A stretch of DNA of 64,000 nt from NCBI GenBank assembly GCA_963931865.1, contig OZ007507.1, forward strand, positions 10,699,533 through 10,763,532, in the 5' to 3' direction. The notes beneath the pieces were generated by a model. The model did no database searches, was not told the origin of the DNA, and saw only the letters and a program-made list of their open reading frames with translations. Of the stretch, positions 1 to 12,211 are shown in pieces; position 1 is the first letter of the stretch; every line of letters begins with the position of its first letter. The stretch comes from Axinella damicornis. Lineage: Eukaryota > Porifera > Demospongiae > Axinellida > Axinellidae. A program made the position numbers and the translations under genes.

Positions 1-540
1 CTTAGTTAATAGTGAGAAGTTGTGGAACTTGCAATTATTTCACGCATAGGACTACCGGTTCTGTCCATGCAGTTTCAGGCAGTTAGCTTAATGAGACGAG
101 AGAAAGAACCGAAATGTGGGACAAAAGTTCAAGCTATAGCTGAACTGAGTACTGAACCTCTGTCCAACCATACCCTGACTGTGACTGCGATGAGGGCTGT
201 AATCTGTCTTATTTTATAGATCATGAATATCATTAACAGCCTATATAGTATTATTCTGTGTGTTGGAGTGTGTCTGTGCCGTTGGTACCTGTGAAGCCAA
301 CTGTGGCTAATCTTGGTTGCAAGCTTATACTTGACACAGTCTGACACAAATAGCCCCACGGTCCTCATGAATATCATTAAATAGCTCCAATTTTAAATTA
401 TTTGCTTCCCCATTAACTATGAGAATGTTGCTGAAAGTCACCAGACGGTTATTCCGTAATTTTCCGGCTGGGAACGAGACTAGTGTGTGTGGTGAAGAAA
501 AAATGGTTCAGCGCGTGCATAGGGGGGAGCCTGGGAACAA
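1..540. other. No gene seen
   Basis: I see no splice-bounded coding segment, RNA gene or recognisable repeat here. The short frames have no motif and no codon periodicity I can defend. Confidence 0.5.
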
Positions 541-720
541 TGTGTGTGTGCTGTAGAATGTATGTGTTGCAGAATGTGTGTGTTGCAGAATGTATGTGTT
601 GCAGAATGTGTGTGTTGCAGAATGTATGTGTTGCAGAATGTATGTGTTGTAGAATGTGTATGCACTGTATGACGTGTGTATGTGTTGTATGACAAGTATA
701 TGTGCTGTATGCGCGCGTGT
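541..720. repeat. Minisatellite, about 18-bp GTGTTGCAGAATGTATGT-type unit
   Basis: About ten degenerate copies of a unit built on TGTTGCAGAATGT lie in tandem. They decay rightwards into TG-rich sequence and lead into the (TG)n tract. Cys/Val-rich and His/Thr-rich frames across it are products of the repeat. Confidence 0.85.
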
Positions 721-797
721 GTTGTATGATTGTGTGCGTGTGAGCATAATAATGTGACAGCCGTTTCGGCAAGAAAATGTACAACATGCTGGTATCT

Positions 798-960
<163 letters not shown>

Positions 961-1675
961 GCCTGCACAATCACAAACAGTTGATGATTTGGTGAGATCA
1001 AATATCGGTTCCAGTTCTATGAGTACACTTGTTGTTTGAGATTCCACTAATTGACGCACTCCCGGTAATATTCTCTCAGACATTGCATGTGTGTGTGTGT
1101 GTGTGTGGGCATGTTATGTTACCTCTTGTGAAAGATTATCCAAGAAGACATCACTGACGAGCAACAGCCATTACAGCTAGTCTACCTCATGCAGTTAATG
1201 GAATGCTACACACACAGCAGTGGTCATAGCTGTTGTGATGATCGTAGAGGACAAAACCTTGACACTCACAGACACAGACACACAACACTCTGCATCGAAT
1301 CTTAGCCTAGACCCCCGGTGTGTCAGTCATGCCTGGGGTCTAGGCTACCCAGTTGCAAGCACAGACCTACATATGCAACACACCACAGTGAGTGTCACAG
1401 GTGCACAATGATTTGGGAGGGTAACATATCTTGGCAGGCTTCTTAACATGTATTATCGGATGCGTTAGCATGGCGCCAAGGCATTGATTGTGGGGCATGG
1501 AATCAAGATTACAGGTCAGCACCACCCTAGTCTGAATCCCAACAAACTTTCCTGTGCGTCACTACAGAACTACAAGCTCTTGAAGTCGATGTCAGATATC
1601 ATCAATGTTCGGACGAGAGTATGCTTGAACGGACAGTCCTGCTCGAAGAGACAGTGCTACATCATAGGTAGCCAT

Positions 1676-2772
1676 TAGAGCTGGGACAATATATCGATTT
1701 TGCAATATATCATCCGTCTATGTGCCCAATATCAATATCAATATGGCTTACTTAATATCGATATATCATTTTAAACCGATATTGAATCCATATGGCAATT
1801 ATTGAGTGCATATCTTTCACATGCGCTGTTCCAGTTTTGGTCAATAATTATTGTCACATGTATGTGAAAATATGCGTACAGTTGGGTTGCATGTAAAACG
1901 TGGAACGTGGAATGGAATAGAATGTGGAATGGAACATGGAATGGAACGTGGAACGGATGTAAAATGTCCTAATAAGCCTAATAAGCGTGTTAATTAAGGT
2001 GGGCGTTAATTGGGCTGGCGCGAGCAAGCCTGCGCGTGCATGCAGTAGTCGGCATAGACAGTGAAAGAGTCGTGACAATCGTCACGCGAGTGACAACCTG
2101 GCTACGCGAGACTACCCGTCACTACAGGTTGTTATGCCCTGGGCCTGGATGGAGAATGTCATGAATGTTAACATGCAGTTGACCGATCAGCGAAGTGAAG
2201 CAGGGCTATTGTCTTCTGACGAATATTAAAGCACAAGCAGGATCACTAGTGTAAGCTGTATGAACGTGTACTGTGCTAGTGCTATAGACCTAGCTGTGCT
2301 GCTATGCTGGCCCGAAGACCGTAATTATAGCCCTGCTTCACTCGGATGGCATAGTCATGTCAGCTAACATCTTGTTGTCTACTGTGAACTTCTCACATCC
2401 AGGGCATACAACCTGCCGGTACTCTCGCGTGGCCAGGCGCCTAGGCTGAGCTCTCTCTCGTGATATGATTGTCACCATGACTCGTGTGACTCGACTGCGT
2501 GAGACTTCACTCGTGCCAGCTCCAATTAATGCCCACCTTAATTAATACGCTTATTGGACTCATTACGACATTTTACATCCGTTCCACGTTCCATTCCACG
2601 TTCCATTCCACATTCCATTCCACGTTCCGCGTTTTACATGCAACCGTACAGTTGTGTGAGCCGTATGCTGGTGGATACCAATCCAACCCACTACCCAATA
2701 CATTTTGTATATTGATATATCAAGTTCACAATAATCGATATGCTAAATTTCAATATCGCCCAGCACTATATA
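1676..2772. mobile_element. hAT-like foldback transposon, non-autonomous
   Basis: The ends are inverted: TAGAGCTGGGACAATAT on the left and the complement of a TGCTGGGCGATATTG end on the right. The 8-bp duplication GTAGCCAT flanks the element (1668-1675 and 2773-2780). Inside, almost the whole element folds back: the GGAACGTGGAATGGAA iterons at 1895-1955 are mirrored at 2575-2630, and the CCAGGGCATA and GCAGGGCTAT segments are also mirrored. No transposase frame is present. An 8-bp duplication with a GCTGGGC-type end fits hAT; the assignment to superfamily is inference. Confidence 0.7.
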
Positions 2773-2780
2773 GTAGCCAT

Positions 2781-3680
2781 GATATGCATATCAAACAGCT
2801 CTATAGTTGCCTAGCTGTGATCCATGTCTGAAATCCATAGCATGTACTGTTCTTGAGATATAGTTGTTTCCGTACATACCTTGGCGAGCAGCGAATTTCC
2901 AAGTAATACTGGCTGCAGACACCTTCACTTTGGTCCACGGTATATCAAGAACGGTGTGAGCTATTCATGAGCTCAGTCTTGCAAAGCATTTTGCTACAGG
3001 CCAACAGATTCGTTTGATGCACACGATACGTATTAAGAATAGCCACAGCACTTCCAACACTCTTATGGCCATCTAAATATGCAAGCATGAAGCGGAAATG
3101 ATGACTACACAGAGCTCAAGGCTCGCTTAGCGAAATCGGTGTACTACCAACCCCAGACAACGGTAATACAAAGTTTGTCTAGATGTGTGACCCAAGCCTG
3201 GATGTGGAGGACGTCAACAACAGTGTTGATTGGTGCAGCTGAATTGCTAGCCAGATAGCTCTTTTTCCTTTGCGCAAACATGTTTATACCTTCAGGCATG
3301 ACTGGATATTCTATGTTTGGCACAACTCAACATATTACATGACTAGAAGTGACCAACTGTTTTGGGCGTTACCGTAATTGCATGTTATAAAGCACAGCTC
3401 ACTTATAAGCGCATATTTGCTGCTAAAGTACATGATGGCTCTTGTCCCAAGCTACTCTTTATTAAGTGCTGCTGAAGTCTTCTTGCATGCAGAAAGTCTG
3501 CCATTTATAGAGCGGAAAACCCATAATTCCAAATGAGGCACACTTCCTATTCGAGGAATGCCATTCAAAATTAAGTGCATCTCGATGTTAGGCACACATT
3601 TCCTTCCTGAGGAGATAATTACAGGTGCATGCGCTTAACAACGAGCGACTACAGTATAACATCTTTGCAACGACTTGTAA
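2781..3680. other. No gene seen
   Basis: Unique-looking intergenic DNA. I found no splice-bounded coding exon, RNA or terminal-repeat structure. Confidence 0.45.
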
Positions 3681-3682
3681 CA

Positions 3683-3960
3683 CTAGTGGCAAAAACTTTT
3701 CTGAGAAAATAAAAGGATTTAGTGATGGCCTGTCACATTCGGAATTATTCCACCCCTCGAAAAAGCTAAGAAACAAGGAGAAATGCCTTTAACCAGGCTC
3801 AGTCCCATCCCATTATAAAATGTAGAATTTAGGGAGGGGATGGGACTGAGCCTGGTTAAAGGCATTTCTCCTTGTTTCTTAGCTTTTTCGAGGGGTGGAA
3901 TAATTCTGAATGTGACAGGCCATCACTAAATCCTTTTATTTTTCACAGAAAATTTTTTGC
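3683..3960. repeat. Foldback repeat, arms of about 125 bp
   Basis: 3683-3808 is mirrored by 3835-3960 with a loop of about 26 nt. Both arms contain GGGACTGAGCCTGGTTAAAG or its complement and the AGCTTTTTCGAGGGGTGG block. The arms differ by only a few bases, so it is a fairly young palindrome. No target duplication was clear. Confidence 0.8.
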
Positions 3961-4070
3961 CACTAGTTTGTGTACTTTTTCGAGAGCATGAAATGAGTAA
4001 CTTCTTAGTCATGGTACGTGCAACGTCACGTCACCATAAGGGTACGGGGGAACTGGATGTATGCCAGATT

Positions 4071-4550
4071 TTAAGGTGTTGTTACTTAATCACCATGTTA
4101 GGTGTTGTTAGATTTTAAGGTGTTGTTACTTAATCACCATGTTAGCCTCATTCCTAGGCTCGAGACTACGAGGCGATCACCATGACAACAAAGCTGTGCT
4201 AACAGAATCACTATGAATCTGTCATCTGGTGGCTCCTACTGCTACCAGGATTCATTAAGTTTTCATTACGTTTCCATTAATAATAATAATATTTTTTTGA
4301 TGTTGCTGTTAATTGTTACCTTCGCGGATGAGGGGGTGGGGCATTCACCCTTCATCAGATCAGAGCGCTCGATGGCAGCCGTGTAGGTCATGTGCTTGCA
4401 ATGGAAATCCAAAACTCTAGCCTCTCAGCACACTTCTGTACTGTAGTTACGTCATGAAAAAAAATCCACGCCATGACAAGAACAGGTTGGTAGAAATTCC
4501 TGGTAGCAGTAGGAGCCACCAGATGACGGATTCATAGGGATTCTGTTAGT
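4071..4550. repeat. Short tandem duplication followed by an inverted repeat
   Basis: A unit of about 33 bp (GATTTTAAGGTGTTGTTACT...) is duplicated at 4071-4141. About 48 bp at 4200-4246 (CATCTGGTGGCTCCTACTGC core) then recurs inverted at 4497-4550. This looks like a degraded foldback element. Confidence 0.65.
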
Positions 4551-4639
4551 GTACCAAACGCAGCCATCACAAGCAACTGTTCTTGCCAGTTCGCAGACAA
4601 AAGGGCTCAAAGACTCTACTACGGCGAAATCGGTGTTGT

Positions 4640-4935
4640 TCTGTGCGTAAATGAACTCCAGAAGTGCTTTAGTTGGTACGCTATCCTTGCGCAAGGCCTT
4701 GTATGAGAAAGAAAGAAAGAAGAAAGAAGATGACAAAATCGGACTTTCCCCGCGACTTGTTCATCAACTCCCGTGTACTCTAAGGTGCGTTTGCGAGTGT
4801 TTTTGTGTACTGCTAGGTAGTAACGTTCTGTCTGCATGCTTGGCTTGGGGGGTTCTGCCAGTGCATCAGTATGGTAAATTCGAAATTTCCTTGGCCATCC
4901 CTAAATAGAGAACGCTACCGCGTTCTCTGATAACA
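4640..4935. repeat. Dispersed repeat, second copy inverted at 46416-46640
   Basis: This segment and the complement of 46416-46640 share a GAAAGAAAGAAGAAAGAAG block, a GTTTGCGAGTGTTTTTGTG block and a terminal palindrome AGAGAACGCTACCGCGTTCT. Frames through both copies give related peptides, but these include frameshifts and no known domain. It is an old transposable-element family, class unknown. Confidence 0.65.
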
Positions 4936-5007
4936 TTGCAATGGAGCAATTTGGAGCATAGCTTTAATAATAATATTATATTATCCACAAGAGTTGTAAC
5001 ATACATT

Positions 5008-5310
5008 TAGTGCTACTCACGTGACCCTCAACGAATCAGACGCCTCAGAATCAATCACATGACGGAGCATTAAATCGCTTAATGCACACTTTAGTGTGCA
5101 TTATCTACACTTTTCAAAGATCAAAGGCTGTCTCGGGTCGGTGAGTTGCACTAAGTAGTTTAGATACCACTTTGCCGTGCATTACGGGCTTTAGTGCACT
5201 CGGGCAATCTAGTTAACGGTCTCAGGCGGATAATGCACTCGCCTTCGGCTCGTGCATTATCTCGCCCTCGACTGTTAACCCGTAATGCACGGCAAAGTGG
5301 TATATAAATA
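5008..5310. mobile_element. Foldback MITE, family with internal GATAATGCAC hairpin (copy 1)
   Basis: The left end ACTCACGTGACCCTCAACG leads to nested palindromes: TACCACTTTGCCGTGCATTA is mirrored near 5300, and a perfect inner hairpin GATAATGCACTCGCC / GGCTCGTGCATTATC lies near 5230-5262. Related copies lie at about 17573-17872, 22185-22488 and 42812-43136. A segment of about 55-70 bp (GGAGCAATTTGGAGCATAGC core) occurs directly repeated on both sides, at 4932-5002 and 5318-5370. Boundaries are approximate. Confidence 0.7.
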
Positions 5311-5752
5311 TTACGTAACATTGCACTGGAGCAATTTGGAGCATAGCTTTATCCACAAGACTAGTAACAACAGGAGTGTGGGCAACTCCCACAGCCTCGT
5401 TCCCAGGCCTCCCCCACTTGCATATAAATTTTACACTCAAAGACTGGAGGTGGCAATGGCCTGGGAATGAGACAACTCCCATGTGGTTTCAGCTATGCAA
5501 GCTGTGAATACTGTTAACAGGAAAAAGAAGTACTGTAGCTTGTGTAGGCACATGCGCTTACACATGTATCTTCACAGCAAGGAGATTATGCCTATAAGCG
5601 AGATGCGCTTAATTTTCCGAATGGCATACCTTGATAGGAAGTGCAAATTATAGCTTTTCCCACTCCATAGGATCAAAAATGGCAGCGTTTCTGGAAGAAG
5701 ACTTCAGCACTCAATTACGAGTAGCTGGGACGAGAGTCGAACCTGTGCTTAA

Positions 5753-6179
5753 GGTTACGGGATACTCGTGCGCGCGCCGTGCGAAATGTATTGGGAAATG
5801 CATACTTAAGTTCGCTAACCAAGAATCTCGAGTACGAAGAGCGTGAGCAACTTGATTCTGGCAGTGGAGGTGCACTGTCACAAGGTGCAGGGCATGACGG
5901 AAGCTTTTACCGATACGCTGTATAGCCGTGCAAAAACGAGCAGTTCAGTTCGCCAAAAAGCCGTATTTACCGCTTTTCTCGAGCGAGACAGCAGATAAAT
6001 TTGCCAGGGATTATACTATCGAAAAAAGCTTCCGTCATGCCCTGCACCTTGTGACAGCGCACCTCCACCGCCAGAATCAAGTTGCTCACGCTCTTCGTAC
6101 TCGAGATTTTTGGCTAGCGAGCTTAAGTATGCATTTCCCAATACATTTCACACGGCGTGCGCACGAGTATCCCGTAACC
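5753..6179. mobile_element. TTAA-flanked foldback MITE, GGTTACGGGAT ends (copy 1)
   Basis: The element begins GGTTACGGGATAC and ends GTATCCCGTAACC, with TTAA on both sides (5749-5752, 6180-6183). Arms of about 155 bp are inverted around a loop near 5910-6020. Other copies are at 36341-36920 and, with a degraded left end, about 26297-26755. TTAA targets point to a piggyBac- or Kolobok-type transposase acting in trans. Confidence 0.8.
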
Positions 6180-6183
6180 TTAA

Positions 6184-7030
6184 CAGTGAATATGTGCCTA
6201 TAAGTGACCTGTGCCAATAATGCGTGACTACGGTACTTGTGATGTGCCACAACCACTTCACATTAAGTTCAAGTACCTGTTAAACAACCGAACTGCTGCT
6301 GTAGCTGAAATCCTCAGAATCATGGAAGGGCTCAGCCATTATAATGACAGTACATACGCACCTAAGCCTCCGTGTAAGTTTATAATAACCCAGGGGATTG
6401 AGACGGGGCATGATGGCGAAAAGCTGATGAATATGGAAAGTACTGTACTTAACATACACTATTATGAACCATATTATCAAACTACATATGAGACCTACAT
6501 GTACGTAATTAGGTTGACCTTCCTCCTCTGTGAGGGAAACAGGTTAGGAGGCTCATTAGCCACTTAATGGGATGATAGCTGCCCAACGTTAGTGGTAGTT
6601 ACGGACTATTGGGGTCGCTTGGTGGTCAAAGCACTGGACTACATGTAGGTATGCTACTTGGCTTATGGCCCAGAGATGATTGGTTCGGTTTGTTGCTTAC
6701 ACAGACACATGTGACCCTCGTCTGGGAGCGAACAAGGAATTTACATTATCCCAATTGTACCTACAATTAACACCCATACAAGCAGAGAGTGTAGCCTCGT
6801 TCCCAGGCCCGTGCGCCGCTTTCGTTTGCACGAATGAACGCGAAGGGCCTGGTATGTTTCCTCACATGCGTGACGTCGAGAGTGTAGTGTAATGTGCATA
6901 CAGTGATGTAATGTTTGTATTACGTATGTCATGGCTGGATCACGTGTGTATGTGGCTGTAACTGTGTGGCTATTCTATGAAGTAGGCTAAAGTATCAGGT
7001 CTGAAGTATCTAGCTGAATCGGCTCGTCAG
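6184..7030. other. No gene seen; one short TAGCCTCG foldback relic
   Basis: A 119-codon open frame at 6211-6567 has no motif or splice support. A TAGCCTCGTTCCCAGGCCC-type relic lies at about 6793-6860. Nothing else is supported. Confidence 0.45.
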
Positions 7031-7034
7031 GTGT

Positions 7035-8792
7035 TTCTAGCAGAACACTACATGGTGGCAGTGGTGGGATGAACCTCAACAGAGAGCCTTCCAGCAGATC
7101 AAAGAGGCCCTCATCACCAGCCCTGTCCTCGCACTGTTCGACCCAAATCTCAAGACGGTAGTGTCAGCGGACGCGTCATCCTATGGGTTAGGAGCAGTGC
7201 TGCTTCAGAAACAGCAGTCTGGTGAGCTGAAGCCTGTCGCCTATATCTCTCGCTCAATGACCCCAACGGAGCAGAGATATGCCCAGATCGAAAAGGAGGC
7301 GCTGGCCTTCACATGGGCATGCGAGCGGCTAGCCGACTACCTGATTGGTCTTCAATTCCATATACAGACTGACCACAAACCCCTAGTGCCACTATTCAGC
7401 TCCAAGCATTTGGAGGAGTTACCAATCCGAGTGCAGCGCTTCCGACTTCGAATGATGCGTTACCGATTCACCATCTCGCACGTGCCTGGGAAAGAGCTCA
7501 CGGTTGCAGACACTCTCTCACGGGCACCATCTGCAGACCCCACGATGGCTGATCAGTGCCTGCAGCAGAAGGCTAATGCATTTGTGAGTGCAGTGGTGCA
7601 AAGCCTGCCCGCAACGGAGCAACGGCTACAGGAGATAAAGCAGCTCCAAGCCGTGGATGATGCCTGCCAAGCAATTGCTCAATACTGCCAGTTTGGATGG
7701 CCAGAGAAACACACAGTTGATGCAGTGGTAACCCCGTATTACCCAATAGCAGCAGAACTCTCAGTAGAGAACGGTTTGCTAATGCGTGGCTGTCGTATTG
7801 TCATTCCTCCTCCTCTCAGGAAAGAGATGTTGGCCAGGATCCACACAGGACACCAGGGCATTGTGAAGTGTCGAGAAAGGGCAAGACAGTCTGTCTGGTG
7901 GCCGGGAATGTCCCGTGAGTTGGAAGAGCTGGTGAAACACTGTCCAGAATGCTGTAAGGTTCTGAGACAGAGAGCCCAGCCGTTGATGCCCTCTGTGTTG
8001 CCGGACCTGCCATGGCAAAAGGTTGCTACAGACCTGTTTGAATGGAGACAGAGAACATTCCTCCTGATCGTAGACTATTACTCGCGTTATGTCGAAATAG
8101 CACGATTGAATCGGACAACCGCAGAGGAAGTCATCACCCACACGAAGAGTATCTTTGCATGACATGGTATTCCAGAGGTTGTCATCTCTGACAATGGACC
8201 TCAATATGCGTCAGAAGTGTATGCCACATTTGCAAAGGACTACCAATTCCGCCACATCACAAGCAGCCCGTATTTCCCTCAGAGCAATGGGGAAGCAGAG
8301 TGAGCAGTGGGTACTGTCAAGAACCTCCTCAAGAAGAGTGACTACCCTTACCTTGCTTTACTGTCATACAGGACTACTCCCCTTCAGAATGGTTATAGTC
8401 CGAGTGAGCTGCTGATGTGCCGTATGCTCCGTACCACCGTGCCAAGTACGCGCAGTCAGCGAGTCCCAAAGGTTCCTGATGCAGTCTCTCTAAGGGCAAA
8501 AGACAAGCATCTTAAGAGTAGACAGAAACTGAATTTTGACAGCCATCATGGAGCCCGAGAGTTACCACCCCTAGCACCAGGTGACACGGTGTGGGTCCCA
8601 GATCGTGAGTCTGAGGGTAGTGCTGGAGAGGAAGTGGCCCCTCACTCCTACGAAGTGACCACTTCGGATGGGACATACCGCAGAAATCGGAGAGATCTCA
8701 TTCGTATGGATCCCCCTGACGGAAACAGGGAAGCCGAACAACCAAACTCTCTTGGTCAAGGCAATGTGACTGAACCAGCTGAGGATGGGGAC
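7035..8792 (+). pseudogene. Ty3/gypsy retrotransposon pol fragment (RT end, RNase H, integrase), inactivated
   Basis: One reading frame carries the last part of reverse transcriptase (AFQQIKEALITSPVL near 7095), RNase H (VSADASSYGLGAVLL; TDHKPL; HVPGKELTVADTLSRAP), then integrase. The integrase has an H2C2 zinc finger (HTGHQ...CPEC, about 7845-7960) and the catalytic D, D (SDNGPQY) and E (SNGEAE). Two in-frame TGA codons, at about 8160 and 8300, both look like CGA-to-TGA CpG decay. The 5' half of RT, protease and gag are missing, and the 3' end runs into the assembly gap. It lies minus-to-plus opposite the NAA50 exons and may be within or beyond that gene. Confidence 0.92.
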
Positions 8793-8992
8793 NNNNNNNN
8801 NNNNNNNNNNNNNNNNNNNNNNNNNNNNNNNNNNNNNNNNNNNNNNNNNNNNNNNNNNNNNNNNNNNNNNNNNNNNNNNNNNNNNNNNNNNNNNNNNNNN
8901 NNNNNNNNNNNNNNNNNNNNNNNNNNNNNNNNNNNNNNNNNNNNNNNNNNNNNNNNNNNNNNNNNNNNNNNNNNNNNNNNNNNNNNNNNNNN
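8793..8992. other. Assembly gap, 200 N
   Basis: Exactly 200 undetermined bases. It separates the gypsy fragment from the GGGA satellite and could hide an LTR or missing sequence. Confidence 0.99.
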
Positions 8993-9119
8993 CATAAAGA
9001 GAACTACAATATGCAGAGTATCTATATTATTCGATCGCACAACATTAATTTGGACACCAAGGAACATCATAACATAGTTAACGCAGTGGTAACAGAATGT
9101 ATCCTGTGCAATGTGATAG

Positions 9120-10970
9120 CTCAGCAGGGAGGGATGGAGGGAGGGATGGAGGAATGGAGGGAAGAATGGAGAGAAGGAGAGAGGAAGGGAGGGGAGGGAG
9201 GGAGGGAGGGAGGGAGGGGGAGAGAAGGAGGGAGGGATGGAGTGATGGAGGGAGTGATGGAGTGAGGGGGGAGGGAGGGAGGCAGGGAGGGAGGGGGAGA
9301 GAGGGATGGAGGGGGAGGGAAGGAGGAAGGGAGGGACGGGAGGAACGAAGGGAGAAGGGATGGATGAAGGGGGAGGAAGGAGAGGGGGATGGAGGAGGGA
9401 GAGCAGATGGGAGGAGGGGAGGAATGAAGGGAGGGAGGGACGGAGGGAGGGACGGAGGGAAGAAGGGACAGAGGGAGGAGGGAAGGGAGGGAGGGAGGCA
9501 GGGAGGGAGGAAGGAAGGGAGGGAGGGAGGGAGGGGGAGGGAGGGAGGGAGGGAGGGAGGGAGGGAGGGAGGGAGGGAAATGGAGGGAGGAAGGGACAGA
9601 GGGAGGAGGGAAGGGGGGAGGGAGGGGAGGGAGGGAGGGAAGGAGGGAGGGAGGGAGGGAGGGAGGGGGAGGGAAGGGTGGAGGGGGAGGGAAGAAGGGA
9701 CGGACGGAGGGAGGGACAAAGGGAGGAAGGGACCAAGGGAGGGAGGGAGGGAGGGAGGGGGAGGGAAGGGTGGAGGGGGAGGGAAGAAGGGACGGACGGA
9801 GGGAGGGACAAAGGGAGGAAGGGACCGAGGGAGGGATGGAACAGGTAAGGAGGTAGGGAGGTATACGGAGGGAGGGAGGGAGGGAGGGAGGGAGGGAGGG
9901 AGGGAGGGAGGGAGGGAGGGAGGAGTGAGGGAGGGCGGAGGGAGGGCGGAGGGAGGGAGGGACATTGGGAGGGAGGGGGGAGGGAGGGAGGGAGGGAGGG
10001 AGGGAGGGAGGGTGGGAGGGAGGGAGGGAGGAGTGAGGGAGGGAGGGAGGGACATTGGGAGGGAGGGGGGAGGGAGGGAGGGAGGGAGGGAGGGAGGGAG
10101 GAAGGGAGGGAGGGAGGGAGGGAAATGGAGGGAGGAAGGGACAGAGGGAGGAGGGAAGGGGGGAGGGAGGGGAGGGGAGGGAGGGAGGGAAGGCGGGAGG
10201 GAGGGAGGGAGGGAGGGCGGAGGGAGGGAGGGACATTGGGAGGGAGGGGGGAGGGAGGGAGGGAGGGAGGGAGGGAGGGAGGGAGGGAGGGAGGGAGGGA
10301 GGGAGGGAGGGAAGGCGGGAGGGAGGGCGGAGGGAGGGCGGAGGGAGGGAGGGAGGGACATTGGGAGGGAGGGGGGAGGGAGGGAGGGAGGGAGGGAGGG
10401 AGGGAGGGTGGGAGGGAGGGAGGAGTGAGGGAGGGAGGGAGGGACATTGGGAGGGAGGGAGGGAGGGAGGGAGGGAGGGAGGGAGGGAGGGAGGGAGGGA
10501 GGGAGGGAGGGAAATGGAGGGAGGAAGGGACAGAGGGAGGAGGGAAGGGGGGAGGGAGGGGAGGGAGGGAGGGAAGGCGGGAGGGAGGGAGGGAGGGAGG
10601 GAGGGAGGGGGAGGGAAGGGTGGAGGGGGAGGGAAGAAGGGACGGACGGAGGGAGGGACAAAGGGAGGGAGGGACGGAGGGAGGGATGGGACAGGTAAGG
10701 AGGTAGGGAGGTATACGGAGGGAGGGAGGGAGGGAGGGAGGGAGGGAGGGAGGGAGGGAGGGAGGGAGGGAGGGAGGGAGGGAGGGAGGGAGGGAGGGAG
10801 GGAGGGAGGGAGGGAGGGAGGGAGGGAGGGAGGGAGGGAGGGAGGGAGGGAGGGAGGGAGGGAGGGAGGGAGGGAGGGAGGGAGGGAGGGAGGGAGGGAG
10901 GGAGGGAGGGAGGGAGGGAGGGAGGGAGGGAGGGAGGGAGGGAGGGAGGGAGGGATGAAGGGAGGGAGGG
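9120..10970. repeat. (GGGA)n satellite with higher-order blocks
   Basis: About 1.85 kb is built from GGGA. Larger blocks recur: ACATTGGGAGGGAGGGGGGA at 9961, 10049, 10233, 10359 and 10443; AAATGGAGGGAGGAAGGGAC at about 9579, 10123 and 10512; GGTAGGGAGGTATACGGAGG at about 9850 and 10700. The last 240 bp (10716-10954) are pure GGGA. The tract is flanked by a diverged direct repeat, 9012-9122 and 11016-11164, both ending GTGATAGCTCAGCA. Arg-Gly-Glu and Pro-Ser-Leu frames across it are artefacts. The G-strand has very high quadruplex potential. Confidence 0.97.
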
Positions 10971-11284
10971 AATTCTGGCCAGAACTACAGAGTCACATGC
11001 AACTCTCTAAAGACCATATGCAGAGTGGCTATTCTCAAATCACACAAAATTTGGACAGGACGGAACGTTACCACCTAGTGAATACATCTTATACTTATAA
11101 ATCATGTATCACTTTATCTGCCCCTAGGACCAGAGTGTATCCTGTGCCATGTGATAGCTCAGCATGACTGACAGGTCTGGCTACCTAGGCCTCCTGCTGT
11201 TGTATTGTACACTCGTACGTGCATTAAAAGGAGATGTTCCAAAAACGGGAGGGAGGGAGCAAGGAAAGGGAGAAAGGTAATTAC

Positions 11285-12211
11285 CTTATCAGTGTATGTG
11301 ATGGGAAACACAACAGAGTTCAGCTTCTTGAGTTGCTTGATGTTGTGAGGAGTGATGTCTCCCAGCTCAACACGACCACTGTGAAGTCATGGAAAAGAGA
11401 GTAATGCATTTAAATGTCAGGACAATTAAAGCAGAGATTCAGGGAAAGAACTTGAAATCTTAGAGATCATTTCTGCAAATACAGTGGAAAAAAATATTGG
11501 CAATTTGAAGTCCCCACCAAGTTTTCGACTATACAATGATGCTACAGGTGCTCAGTCCTTGAATAATGGGTCTTAGCAACTAGTGGACCACCATCAGTTG
11601 GCAACTGAGTCCTGCTGAATCTTGCTTTCTATATCCAAACTGTCATACACTGTAGTACAACTGTACATGTAACCTTCCGCGTCACCATACATTTCAGCAC
11701 ACACTCTCCTGGAACTTCCTGTCACGTGAGATATTACTAAATTTTCAGGGACATGACCACTTTGCTTGGAATTTTGGTCACGCAGACAAAGTTTTCTAGC
11801 TTGATCAATTTACCACTGGAGGTAAGGGAGGGGATTTCTGGACACGGGCCCAGCTTTCGCTCTCTAGGAGCAGTTCTAGCTAACAGCTGCAAGGAAAGTG
11901 TACGTAAGCGCACTTACCACAATCTGCTAAATGAGCGAATGTGAGGGCCACAAAGTGCCATGTCCGAAATTACAAATTATACCGTTTGGAAATCCCCTTC
12001 CCAACTTAGCTGTCCACAGTCGCACATTATTAGGCGCATGCACCTATATCTCCACAGGACGAGACGCTCTTAATTTAGAATGGAGGACAGAGTCATTCCC
12101 ATGATACAGCTAGCCTAATTTTCTATATAATATTGGCAGATTTCTCATCGACATTGCACAATAATAGCACCATCCCCGCTTCTTAACTCACCTGGCTGTA
12201 TGAACTGGCAT
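11285..12211 (-). CDS. NAA50: N-alpha-acetyltransferase 50-like (NatE), first two coding exons
   Basis: NAA50 is a GNAT-fold enzyme that acetylates N-terminal methionine-starting proteins and associates with the NatA complex. Exon 1 is 12211-12192 (MPVHTA plus two bases) with donor CAG|GTGAGT. Exon 2 is 11378-11285, acceptor TTCACAG and donor AAG|GTAATT. The AG|T split codon joins them in frame as SGRVELGDITPHNIKQLKK and continues with VVFPITYTDK, matching the conserved start of the NAA50 domain. The following exons (acetyl-CoA binding motif and the rest) were not found between 1 and 11285. They may lie in the gap, beyond the left edge, or be lost. The gene is head-to-head with the F-box gene. 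Confidence 0.82.

Noticed and set aside
5928..6203. Frame of 91 codons (and its copy near 26236-26448)
   Set aside because: Encoded within foldback MITE arms and mirrored on both strands.
6211..6567. 118-residue plus-strand frame after the foldback MITE
   Set aside because: Low-information composition, no splice signals or family resemblance.
8756..11167. Several 180-560-codon frames rich in Gly-Arg-Glu or Pro-Ser-Leu
   Set aside because: They follow from the 4-bp GGGA repeat and pass through the N gap; no frame has non-repeat content.
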